NCBI GenBank assembly: GCA_024138025.1 | Contig: JAMXBD010000722.1 | Coordinates: 496,001-560,000 of the forward strand | Source of the DNA: Combretum micranthum | Lineage: Eukaryota; Streptophyta; Magnoliopsida; Myrtales; Combretaceae | Length of the DNA: 64,000 nucleotides | Direction: 5' to 3' | Shown: positions 1-9,919 of the stretch, piece after piece | Position numbering within the stretch: position 1 is the stretch's first letter | Layout of the letters: the number at the start of each line of letters is the position of its first letter | Notes under the pieces: generated by a model | What the model was told of the DNA's origin: nothing | The model's database searches: none | What the model saw: only the letters and a program-made list of their open reading frames with translations | Translations under genes and position numbers: made by a program

Positions 1-293
1 AGTTATGTTTATTTTGTTATTAGTATAGTTGATTAAAGACTTTAAGGCGGGGGAATGCCCCTAAGATAATGTACGAACTTATTATGGAATGAAGAACTTA
101 TGTTTATATATTTAAGTTTATGCTTGCTTTTGCTATCTATTTAAACGTAATACCTCTGTGAGTTTTCTACTATCTTGGAAGCACGCCTTGCATATGATAT
201 CGAAGCTCCTGCATGACTACGGTTTGTCATTCATTAGCTTTAATGTTATATGCGGCGGACTGCCACGATTAGGGCACCCTCTGGGGCGTGACA
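1..293 (+). mobile_element. 5' LTR (3' end only) of Ty3/gypsy element 1
   Basis: The bases match the end of the LTR at 6684-9919 almost base for base; the shared stretch begins in both copies with AGTTATGTTTATTTTG (here at 1, again near 9627) and ends with the same GGGGCGTGACA. The LTR end is fixed by TGACA at 289-293, followed at once by a primer binding site. The rest of this LTR lies outside the window. The few differences between the two copies suggest a fairly recent insertion compared with the surrounding LTRs. Confidence 0.93.
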
Positions 294-301
294 GTTTAAG
301 T

Positions 302-315
302 TGGTATCAGAGCCA
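302..315 (+). promoter_or_regulatory. Primer binding site (initiator tRNA-Met)
   Basis: TGGTATCAGAGCCA lies 8 bases after the LTR end. It is the standard plant retrotransposon site complementary to the 3' end of initiator methionine tRNA, which primes minus-strand DNA synthesis. Its place marks the start of the internal region of element 1. Confidence 0.93.
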
Positions 316-414
316 GGTTTTAGACATAAGATAGTGGAAATAGACCTTAAAATAGACAGTAATAAGATAGAAACTCTAGCTTATGATCTGATCCTCTTTT
401 GTTTTGCTTGATAG

Positions 415-1473
415 TTGACTTTTCCTGAGGTCAAAGAAAAATCCCGACAATTCCTTAAAGACCATGACGAGACTTTCGTAAACTACTGTCTTAGACTGAG
501 GGTCCTGTGTAAGGAGTTCGCTTTAGTCGGAAGGCCCAGGACCGCCCGCGAAATGTTCAAGTTATGGAAGAAAGGATTGAGACATTCCCTGTGGAGGAAC
601 TTACCCAACGAGCTGAGATTCGACGTTGTAAGTAATCGGAGATGGAGTGACATAGAAGTCATTTATGTGGTTGAAAGAATGATGGTTTTCATGTACCAGG
701 AGACCATGTTGCAACAAATGACCTTCATCTTGAAAGCGGAGGACGGACGGCAGGAACCAGACTTCCGGACCTGGAATAAGCTAGTACCTCTATACATCTA
801 TGCACATGACGAGTTAGCGGATCATACGGACTGGCTAAAGGCAGATGCCGAAGAGCAATTCTATTGGTATGCCGCTTACCGACGGATTGTCCCTATGCCG
901 TCGGAATACAATACTCAGCCTAACTCCATCGGAATGCAGCTAGATGTTATCCCTGATGAGGACTTCATCATGGAGGAGGCCCAAGCAAACGAAAGGAATG
1001 GAGAGAAGAATGGTAGCACGGGGGGAGATCAGAATGAAGACTCAGAGCCTTAGGAGACCCAGTCTGCATCTCTCTGGGAAGACAGCCTTTTGATCCCCAG
1101 TCAGGCGTCTCCCCAAAGGCTAAGCCAAGACGTACCCATGGAGACCATTGTAAGGAATAATCCAGTAATGATTTCCGATTCTGAGCAGGAAGGGAGAAGG
1201 AACAATGCTTTTGATCCAAATAGGTTCCTGAGAAGCAGATCCCAAACCCCCACAATGGCAATGGCACCGGAGGAAGAAGAAGGACAAGAGGAAACGAATG
1301 GCACGACCCATGGAGAGAGGATTTCTGTACATGACGAAGTTTGGCCATCTCAAGCAGAGATCACCTCATGGTACCGCGGGAAGAGGATGACGGTTAGTCA
1401 ATATCTACGACAATTTGTCAAAAGGCACAAAGGATCCACCAGCAGGAGTATGCACCCAGCACCATCACCGTGA
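415..1473 (+). pseudogene. Extra ORF upstream of gag, element 1
   Basis: One reading frame runs for about 350 codons with a single amber stop at 1051-1053; reading continues open in the same frame to TGA at 1471-1473, and after that TGA is acidic and coding-like to about 1521. No convincing ATG starts it; the first codons after the leader are open from 415. The N-terminal 110 residues are helical and basic (LKDHDETFVNYCLRLR), loosely like a retroviral capsid; the middle is rich in W, Y and D; the C-terminal third is acidic and low in complexity. I do not recognise the family. Ordinary Tekay/Del elements begin with gag here, so this is an accessory ORF. Function unknown; an extra ORF in this place is known from Tat/Ogre elements, but homology to those was not seen. 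Confidence 0.6.
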
Positions 1474-1809
1474 AAAGAAGAAGTTGAAGAAGGAAGAAAT
1501 GAAGGAAGAAATGGAGCATAACCCGACGAGTCCAACGTAGCCTTTTTCCTAGGCTTATCTTTGTCTTAATGCATTAATGATTTTCTTTCCTATGTTTTAT
1601 TTGAACAATTATCTTTTTGATGAGAATGGTTTCGACCTTCTCCAAGTTATGTAAGGATTATTAATTTTCTCTTTTTATTATAAATGCAAGAATTTTATGA
1701 TGATTTGATGAATTCTGAATTTGATTGTTTTAATTATTTCTATGGAATTTTCCGATAATTCCGATCTTTTCCTTGTTGCGAAAATTTAAGAAGTATAAAA
1801 TTTAACAGC
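1474..1809 (+). other. AT-rich spacer between the extra ORF and gag
   Basis: After a short coding-like tail to about 1521 the sequence turns strongly AT-rich with no open frame and ends in TTTAACAG immediately before gag. The extra ORF and gag are in the same frame, so the spacer could be a simple leader or an intron; its 3' end looks like a splice acceptor, but no strong donor was found. Confidence 0.45.
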
Positions 1810-3154
1810 CATGGTAGGAGAGGTAGAAGACACGAACATCGCGCTTCTAATAATATACCAGCAGAACCGGAGAATCGTCCGGCAGGACAACAAGCAGCAA
1901 ATCCCCCACCAAATCAACAAGGAGATGTGTGGGCTGCCATCAACCAACTAGTAGGGTTGGTCAATAATTTCATGTAGAATGCACGAAATGTGCCACCGCC
2001 TACTGCAAATGCACCAGAAGCAACCGTTGAAGCACCTGCAGCCCCAGAAGCTGAGTCGCATACTGCCCCTTTACCAGTACCACCACAACCTTACAGAAGT
2101 TCCTTGCCGGACTTCATAAAAAGCAACAGATATTTCGACGGAAATTTTGGAAAGCTAGACGAAGCAGAAGACTGGCTAACCCAGATCAAAAGGTCGTTCG
2201 CCGCTTACGAAGTTCCCTATCATCTACGTCTGGATTATGGCACATACATGCTGCGATTCAATGCCAGAATATGGTGGGAGTCGAAAAGCAGGGAATTGTT
2301 GCCTCCCGTGACATGGGTAGTTTTTCGTAGAGAGTTTCTGGACAACTATTTCCCTAGGAGCTTAAGAGTACAGTATAGTGGAGACTTTCTCCATATATCC
2401 CAGAAAGGAAGGACAATAGAATAGTACAATACGGAGTTTAGCCGACTGCTTCAATACGCGCCTGAGTCCTTCAAGCATAGTGAGGAGCTAAAGAGGCAAG
2501 TATTTCTGAGTGGCTTGGATGAAGATATAAGGATGCATCTGGAGGAGTTAGACCTGAGAACCCTTCGAGAATTGGTAGAAAGGGCTCGTATCTTTGAGGG
2601 ATCAAAGAAAAGAAAGAACAAAGCCCCTGAGAGAAAGACCTTTGTGTTCGGCAAGAGAGCTCAGGATAGCTATAGCCCCAGTTTTCAGAGTAAAAGGTTC
2701 AAACCCTTCAACAGCTTCCGAGGAAGTACTGTTAGCAACAAAGACACATCCAAAATCAAGGTGACCTGCTGGAAATGCAAAGAGGAGCACTACCCAAATA
2801 GGTGCCCGCTGTTGCAACACAAGTGCTACTTTTGTGGAGACCCCAGCCACAAGATAGGTGATTGCCCAAAGAAGGCTTCTACTGTTTACTTCGTTTGCAA
2901 GCAAACCGGGCACTTCGCCAACGAATGCCCACAAAGAAAGAATGCAGCAGCTAGACCATTTGGGTCAGTGGGAGGAGTGGCATCGGCAAAGAACGGAAGC
3001 AGAGGAAGCAACCCAAGCTGATCTGGAGCAGCTGTCCATGGAATGAGGATATACAATCTGGAAGGACAGTGGGTATGCGAGGAGTCTGATGATGAAGGTA
3101 CGGAGCTCGCCGTTGTAGATGGAGACTATGGCTCAGATTTTGGATTGGTGATAG
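1810..3154 (+). pseudogene. gag: gag (capsid and nucleocapsid), element 1
   Basis: Structural protein of a Ty3/gypsy chromovirus. The frame begins with an Arg-rich and then Gln/Pro-rich N-terminus, followed by the capsid-type gag domain (from PYRSSLPDFIKSN near 2092 to the ARIFEG region near 2600) and three zinc knuckles: 2767-2805 (one residue short, CX2CX3HX4C), 2824-2865 (perfect CX2CX4HX4C) and 2887-2928 (first Cys replaced by Tyr). In-frame stops stand at 1975 (TAG), 2422 (TAG) and 3019 (TGA), so it cannot make full-length protein. The frame stays open from 3022 to 3154. The N-terminal start codon is not clear: the ATG at 1811 is out of frame. Confidence 0.9.
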
Positions 3155-3293
3155 GTTAGAATCGAAAACCTTTTCTTTGATATAATTTGTCAAGTTTTCT
3201 TCGTTCAATACCTACGGTACAAGTATAAAGTTCTAATACCCGCGATTAGCTTAAGTATACCAGTCTCGTAATTAGTATAAAATTCAAGTGCAG
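3155..3293 (+). other. Putative intron or frame-changing spacer between gag and pol
   Basis: A 139-base AT-rich segment begins with GTTAGA and ends with AAGTGCAG, that is GT...AG. Gag runs in frame 1 up to 3154 and meets a stop at 3157; the protease reading frame is frame 2 from 3294. Removing exactly 3155-3293 (length 3n+1) bypasses the stop and puts gag and protease in one frame. CTAAT near 3220 could act as branch point. The intron reading is inference; decay producing this by chance is possible. Confidence 0.4.
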
Positions 3294-4573
3294 GACACAT
3301 ACTCATAGCTAGTCAACCCGCGTATGCTTTGTTCGATACAGGAGCTACCCACTCCTTTATCACCGTTAGCCTTGCTAAGCGAATTGGGTTACCCATAGAT
3401 ACTATTGCTACTGGTTTTCGAGTAAAAACCCCCACCGAAAGCATAGTAACGACAAAGGAAATACCTAGAGGATGTCCAATGGAAATACAAGGGAGTCACT
3501 CTAAGTGTGACCTAATAATCTTGGAGATGAGCAAATACGAAGTCATCTTGGGTATGAGTTGGTTAACATCTGTCAAAGCCTTAGTGGATTGCAAACAAAA
3601 GGAAGCGAGGTTTAAAGATCAAAGTGGATGTCAAGTAGTGTTTAGAGGAGAATCCATAGTGAAGTTAAACTCATTCGAGTTGATGGATGAGGATGAAATC
3701 AACATTAGTAACCTGGATGAAGAAGAGGAGGAAAAGCCTGAGCTTGGATCCATACCCGTAGTTAAAGAGTTCCCAGACATGTTTTCGGACATACTGCGTG
3801 GATTGCCACCCAAAAGAGAGATAGATTTCGAAATTGACCTATTATCCAATACGGAACCAATCTCAAAAGCACCCTATCGAATGGCACTAGTAGAGTTGAA
3901 GGAGTTAAAGACTCAACTACAGGACTTAATGGATCAAGGATTTATCCAACCAAGTGCGTCACCTTGGGGAGCACCAGTATTGTTCGTAAAGAAGAAGGAT
4001 GGTTCCATGCGTTTATGCATCGACTACCGGGAGCTTAATAAGGTTACCATCAAGAATAAGTATCCACTTCTAAGAATAGATGACCTCTTCGATTAGCTTC
4101 AAGGAGCAAGTGTCTTTTCAAGGATCGATCTGCGGTCAGGATACCACCAGTTGAGGATTAAGCCTGAAGACGTACCAAAGACAGCTTTTAGGACTCGCTA
4201 TGGACACTACGAGTTCCTAGTGATGCCTTTTAGATTGACCAATGCACCCGCAGCTTTTATGGATCTCATGAACCGAATATATAAACCCCTGTTAGATAGG
4301 TGCGTGATAGTCTTCATCGATGATATCCTAATCTACTCAAAGACGCGAGAACAACATGCAAAACACTTGAGAATGGCGTTGCAGACCTTGCGTAAGCATA
4401 AGTTGTACGTTAAGTTATCTAAGTGTGACTTTTGGCTGGATAGAATATCCTTTTTAGGACATGTCATATCGGGAGAAGGAATATCGGTAGATCCTGAGAA
4501 GATCAAGGCAGTAATGGAATGGAAACAGCCTAAGATAGTTACTGAAGTGAGGAGTTTTCTCGGCTTGGCTTGA
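3294..4573 (+). pseudogene. pol: pol: protease and reverse transcriptase, element 1
   Basis: Aspartic protease with the active-site motif FDTGATHSF at about 3332, followed by reverse transcriptase: the APYRMA motif near 3870, the [17 protein letters not shown] block at about 3990, [10 protein letters not shown] near 4120 and the catalytic FIDDILIYS at about 4314. It copies the element RNA inside virus-like particles. A TAG at 4094-4096 falls where the family has the Gln of LFDQLQGA, and a TGA at 4571-4573 falls in the conserved GLAGYYRKF-type block. The order PR-RT-RNH-INT and the C-terminal chromodomain place it in the Ty3/gypsy chromoviruses. Confidence 0.93.
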
Positions 4574-5369
4574 TATCATAGGAAGTTTGTTAAGAATTTT
4601 TCAACCATCGCCAAACCCCTTACTCAGCTAACCCAAAAAAGAGGAGAAGTTCATCTAGACAGACAAGAGGGAGCAAAGTTTCCAGGAGTTAAAAAGAAGA
4701 CTTGTCTCTATCCCGATCTTAATTCTACCGGACCCCGAGAAGTCCTATACAGTGCATAGTGATGCATCAAGGAATAGACTCGGATGTGTGTTGATGCAAG
4801 ATGGGAAGGTAATCGCTTATGCATCCCGACAGCTTCGAACCCATGAACAAAACTATCCTACCCATGACCTGGAGTTAGCCGCCGTTGTGTTTGCCTTAAA
4901 GTTGTGGATGCATTACTTATACAGACAAAGGTATGAGATCAACATCGATCATAAGAGCCTCAAATATCTTTTTACACAAAAGGAGCTGAACATACGGCAA
5001 CGGAGATGGTTAGAGCTCATCAAGGATTATAACCTTGGAATCAACTACTGTCCAAGAAGAGTAAATGCGGTTGCAGATGCCCTAAGTAGGAAAAACTATG
5101 GGGAAGTAGCCTCTTTGCTCACTGATAAGAAAGAGTTGATAAAAGAATTTGAAAGAATGAGCATTGAATTTATCGGGCAAAGCGTGGAAGTGGAGATTGC
5201 TAACCTTGTCATGGAACCCACCTTATTAGAAAGAATCAAGGAGGCACAGCGATATGACGAGGCAATTTTAAAGATTAAGAAGGAAGTGCGGGAAGGAAGG
5301 TATACTGATTTCTCCATAGATGAGGATGAAGTGGTAAGGATGAAAGGCAGGTTATGTGTTCTGAGATGA
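4574..5369 (+). pseudogene. pol: pol: RNase H, element 1
   Basis: After the stop at 4571 the RT thumb continues, then a frameshift between about 4620 and 4750 moves the reading to another frame. From 4752 the RNase H domain is open: HSDAS near the start, the LGCVLMQDG strand, [18 protein letters not shown], the [12 protein letters not shown] strand and the ADALSRK end at about 5070. It degrades the RNA of the RNA/DNA hybrid during replication. Then comes the linker to integrase, ended by TGA at 5367-5369. Confidence 0.92.
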
Positions 5370-6627
5370 AGACATAAGAAGGAAATCATGGAAAAGCACA
5401 TCACTCCGGATACACCATGCATCCAGGAGGAACGAAGATGTACCAAGACCTAAAGCCACTATTGGTGGAACGGCATGAAGAGAGACGTACAGACTATGTG
5501 TTGAAATGTCCCACATGCTAACAAGTAAAAGTGGAGCACCAAAGACCTGGTGGACTTCTGAAACCCCTGCCCATCACCCGAGTGGAAAAGGACTAGAATC
5601 ACGATGACTTTGTGTGTGGATTGCCAAGGACGTCAGCTGGATATGATGCAATTTGGGTCATCGTGGATTGATTGATGAAGACGACCCATTTTCTTCCAAT
5701 GAACATGACGTACTCTATAGACAATTTGGAAAATTACATAAGAGAAATAATACGCTTGCATGGAGTACCTGCTGGAATAGTCTCCGACCGGGACCCAAAG
5801 GTTTGTGTCCAAATTTTGGATGAGTTTGCAGAAGTGTATGGGAACTAAAGCTACATTTCAGTACTGCTTATCACCCACAGACGGACGGTCAATGGGAGAG
5901 GACAATACAAACGTTGGAAGATATGCTGCTTGTGTCATAGAGTTTAAAGTAGCTGGGACGCACACCTACCTCTGGTAGAGTTTGCCTATAATAACAGCTA
6001 TCATTCCACGATCCAGATGCCACCCTATGAAGCATTGTATGTAAAGATGTCGATTCCTTTTTGTTGGGACGATATAGAAAAGTTAAGCATTGGTCCAGAC
6101 TTGGTGCAAGATGCGGCTGACAAAGTGCGGGTTATCCAAAAAAAATGAAAGAAGCTCAAGATAGGCAAAAGAGCTGGGCAGATATGAAGAGACGTGTGCT
6201 TGAATTCGAAGTTGGAGATCATGTGTACTTAAAGGTAAATCCCATCAAGAGCATCCACTGAATTCGAGCCCAAGGAAAGCTAAGCCCACGCTACATTGGA
6301 CCCTTCGAAGTATTGGAAAAAGTAGGAAATCTTACTTATCGCCTGACATTCCCTCCCAACCTATTTGGGATCCATAACGTGTTTCACATATCCATCTTAC
6401 GAAAACATGTGCCGGACCCTACCAGGATTACAGAACTTGAGCCTGTTTAGCTAAAAGAAAATCTCACATATGAAGAGCACCCAGTTCAAATCTTGGATCA
6501 CAATGTGCAGAAGCTCCGGAATAAAGAGATCAAGTATGTGAAAGTTTTATGGAGAAACCACTCACACGAAGAAGCAACCTAGGAGGCAGAATGCGAGATA
6601 CGCCAGAAGTACCCGAGTCTGTTCTAG
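5370..6627 (+). pseudogene. pol: pol: integrase and chromodomain, element 1 (heavily degraded)
   Basis: No long frame is left, but pieces in several frames are clear: the WWNGMK and paired-Cys part of the HHCC zinc domain (5460-5525), VSDRDPK (about 5783) and the [10 protein letters not shown] block (about 5865) of the catalytic core, the FAYNNSYHST block (about 5980), the KLSPRYIGPF-type GPF module (6280-6310) and a chromodomain-like end with EEHPVQILD and VKVLW...EEATWEAE (6475-6595), ending at TAG 6625-6627. The integrase inserts the cDNA; chromodomains of this group are thought to steer insertion to heterochromatin. Frameshifts and stops are numerous. Confidence 0.82.
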
Positions 6628-6670
6628 GAATCAAGTATGAATTTCAAGTTTTGAGGATAAAACTTTCTTT

Positions 6671-6678
6671 AAGGGGGG
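6671..6678 (+). promoter_or_regulatory. Polypurine tract, element 1
   Basis: AAGGGGGG lies just before the 3' LTR, which starts with TGTAAGTCCCCG at 6684. The tract resists RNase H and primes plus-strand DNA. Its place agrees with the LTR borders set by TG...CA. Confidence 0.85.
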
Positions 6679-7285
6679 TAGGTTGTAAGTCCCCGAATTT
6701 TGGATCCAAATTAAAGACCTAAACCCTAATCAGAAGTCAAACGGATTCTTAAGTCAACCAAAACCCTAGTTTACCGTAACCGCTTAACTCCGCATTGCCG
6801 TTTTCTCAAGCCTAGAAAACGAAGTTGGAAAATTAGCTATTATAGTTCAATAGCTATAGTTGTATAAAAATATCAGATTGAAGGAATTCGAGTGTCCTTC
6901 GAACCCGATCGGACATAGTTCTTGAAAAATGTCCGGAAGCCCGGAATAGGAAAAATATTCGAATATACCGTTAGACTCGTAAAAATATGAGATTTCCAAA
7001 AATATCAATTTCGTAATTTTTCGGTAGCTAAAAATATCAGATATCTTTTATACGCGTATTTTCTTACTAGGTATTAAATTGTCATGTCTACTTTTACATT
7101 ACACTATTTTCTACTATTCTACACTATTCATCTATCTCTACTTTTTCTTACAACCTACTCTTACAAACCATATACCTATTTCTTACACATTTTCATTTCC
7201 AATACAACTTCATATCTTTCATTTCTTACTTTAATTAACAAAATAACAAAAAAATAAATTTTTGTCTTCCCCATGCTTGAATTGC

Positions 7286-7370
7286 GCCGGCCCCTCTCAC
7301 TCTCCCTCTATTTGTTTTATTTTTCATTATTTAATTAACACAAATTATCTCCCACATTTTCCTATAAATA
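7286..7370 (+). promoter_or_regulatory. LTR core promoter: GCCGGC, CT-rich tract and TATA box
   Basis: GCCGGC at 7286-7291 is followed by a CT-rich run and, about 70 bases later, TATAAATA at 7363-7370 followed by CCCCCTC. The same order and spacing recur in the LTRs starting at 58697 (GCCGAC 59321, TATA 59406) and 59573 (GCCGGT 60204, TATA 60286), and on the minus strand at 27179-27186 and 35691-35698. This conservation supports a real RNA polymerase II promoter. Confidence 0.7.
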
Positions 7371-7775
7371 CCCCCTCATACCTTCACTTCTTTCACACCA
7401 CTTCTTCTCTAAAGTTATTATCTAAAATTTCTCTCAAATTCTCTCAAGAGTTCTTTCAAGAAGTTCTTCTTAGTTTAGCTTCTTTTAGGTAAGTTCCTTC
7501 AAGATTTCTTATGTTCATCTACTTAGTATGAGCTTAGTGTGTGTTTTCTAAAACCATGAAGGTTAAGAAAGCAACAATAGGTTCATACTTTGTTTTTGTT
7601 CATAATCATAATTCCTTTATGTTCATTTATGTTTCTTTTATGTTCATAACTATCTAATATATCTATATAGCTATATATACTATTTAGAGCATATAAGCTC
7701 ATAGTCTTGCAATTTATTTACCTTTCATACAATTTATTTACTTCAATGCAATTTATTTAATTTCAAGTTGATTTT

Positions 7776-7862
7776 AAGACTAGTCATTCTAGTCTTAGAC
7801 TTGTCCTCATCAAGTAAAAACAATTCTTTTTCTTTTTCGGGACTAGTCTTTTCTTAGTCCCG
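7776..7862 (+). other. Two conserved hairpins in the LTR leader
   Basis: AAGACTAG (7776-7783) and CTAGTCTT (7789-7796) form a perfect 8-bp stem around a 5-base loop. CGGGACTA (7838-7845) and TAGTCCCG (7855-7862) form a second perfect 8-bp stem with a 9-base loop. They lie about 400-500 bases downstream of the TATA box, so in the transcript leader. Related copies appear in the other LTRs of this subfamily (for example 63542-63562 and 60749-60767). Function unknown; packaging or dimerisation is only a guess. Confidence 0.6.
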
Positions 7863-9154
7863 GGGTACCTTGATGAAGCTAAGGTCTCAATACTTGATTT
7901 ATTTCTTTATATGCCTGTTCTTTTAAAGTTATTATGTTCTTTACATATTTTCATAGCTTATGATTCATATTCATGCATGAACATAATGGTTTTGTCTCAA
8001 CAAAATAAATGAAGGAAATGTTTTCTTAAGATAAAATGTTTTCCTCTAGAAATAAAAATATGGAGTTTATAGGAACTTATAAGGATTTTACAAACATACA
8101 AAAGACTTATGAAGTAAATAAGAGTTTTACAATAACTTCATCTCTTTAAGGTAGAATCCTTTTTCATTAAAATAAAATAATCCCAAGAAACTAAGGAACT
8201 AAAATATTCTTGTGAAAAAATTGTTATAATTTTTACAAAATTGTTGAAATCTAAGTTTAGAAAACAAAACACTCCTTAGGAATTTAAGAAACTAAATTTA
8301 GAAAAGAATATTTATAACTTAAGGTCTTTCAAAAGTAAAATAAATATTCCAAAAGATCTCAAGTTCAAAGTCTTTTGAAACCTTACTTTCCATAAGTTGA
8401 GACAACTTCATTTACTTCATACATTGGTTATGAGTCATTACATATATGTATATACCTTTCAAAAAGTTTACAAAATACTGAAATATTATCTTTTCAAATG
8501 AGCTTTGTTTACAAGAAGGAAAACAAGTTTTTGTAAATTCGTGGCAAATCTGGTCGCTATCTTTTCGGAACCCAAACGACCCAGTTTTATGAAAATAAGC
8601 TTAGAAATGCATAGATCTTTTCGGGTAGGTAGAAAACGGTATATTATACGGAAGATTCCGAGTTAAAATGAGCAAGTTATGGCCATTTTAAGTTGGAATT
8701 TCCTTCTATATGATTTTTACCGCGATTTTAAGAGGAATTTAGAATCTCCAAGAATAGAAGTTTTATGAAAGACTCATTTTGGGTATTTTATTTTGTTTAG
8801 GTGACGAGGGACCCGAGATCGTCTACCCGAAGGACTATTTCGATTAGACCTTCCAAGTTATGGAGTGAGTTAATTCTTTCCCTAAGTACATTTCCTTGGT
8901 TATGTTTGTAATTAGTGGAACTAGAAATTAGGAAAAGATAAATGAACAAATGTTATGAAATAATTGTTGAATGAAAACTAAGTATATCGAAAGACGATAT
9001 GTTAAAGTGTGACTTTTGTATTGATTTGGTGAAATTATGGTTGATCACCTTGAACATGAATTCAATTTTATATGGTTAAATGATAAATTGAAATTATTTC
9101 ATGCATACCATACTCGTGAGTCGCATTTATTTCACTACTATTCTTCGTGTGGGG

Positions 9155-9265
9155 AAACGAGGAAGTGGTAGTGGTGGCTAGTAGGAGCCGGTAAGTCTAC
9201 ATGGGCCAATAAGAGCCAGTAAGTCTACATGGCAAGCAAGAGCCGGTAAATCTACAAATATTGAT
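9155..9265 (+). repeat. Short tandem array near the LTR end
   Basis: About three degenerate units of roughly 27-30 bases around the words AGAGCCGGTAAGTCTACATG. They lie in U5 of the element 1 LTR. Other LTRs of the window carry different short tandem arrays at a similar place (54990-55095, and a weak one at 62460-62560). Confidence 0.65.
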
Positions 9266-9919
9266 GGTCGTATGGGCCTATAACCACCCAACCCTTGTCA
9301 TGGAGGGCGTTAAATCCATGCTACACTTGATTTCCGGTTGATCTTGTGTATTTGGTTGATCATGTGATTACTGCATTACATATGCTTGAAGTAAATAAAC
9401 TTGGTTGTCATACGGAAATGTTATATAGTTAGGAATTATTTCACTAAGCAAGATTTGCTTATACCCTTATAGTTTTCTCTTACAGTATGATTATCTATGG
9501 TTGGCCCGAGGAGCCCAGTGTGCCAGGTATGAGCTTACGCTTCTAGGAGTTTTTGGAGGAAGTTTATGTATTTTTAGTTTTGAACATAGACTTCTAGGAA
9601 AAATCTCTATAGTAGACGTATGTGATAGTTATGTTTATTTTGTTATTAGTATAGTTGATTAAAGACTTTAAGGCGGGGGAATGCCCCTAAGATAATGTAC
9701 GAACTTATTATGGAATGAAGAACTTATGTTTATATATTTAAGTTTATACTTGCTTTTTCTATCTATTTAAACGTAATACCCCTATGAGTCTCCTACTATC
9801 TTGGAAGCACGCCTTGCATATGATATCGAAGCTTCTGCATGACTACGGTTTGTCATTCATTAGCCTTAATGTTATATGAGGCGGACTGTTACGATTAGGG
9901 TACTCTCTGGGGCGTGACA

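Larger units (their letters stand above)
6684..9919 (+). mobile_element. 3' LTR of element 1 (3236 bp)
   Basis: Complete LTR with TG...CA ends, from TGTAAGTCCCCG after the polypurine tract to GGGGCGTGACA. U3 is about 680 bases, then a TATA box at 7363, then a long R/U5 with two hairpins near 7780-7860 and a short tandem array near 9160-9260. LTRs above 3 kb are normal for the Tekay/Del group. It serves as promoter and terminator of the element. This type is the reference for the LTRs at 10215, 20739, 20908, 51494, 58697 and 59573. The right target duplication would be TTAAC (9920-9924), but the left flank is outside the window. Confidence 0.92.

Noticed and set aside
968..1353. Three minus-strand ORFs
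   Set aside because: Antisense shadows of the extra ORF upstream of gag.
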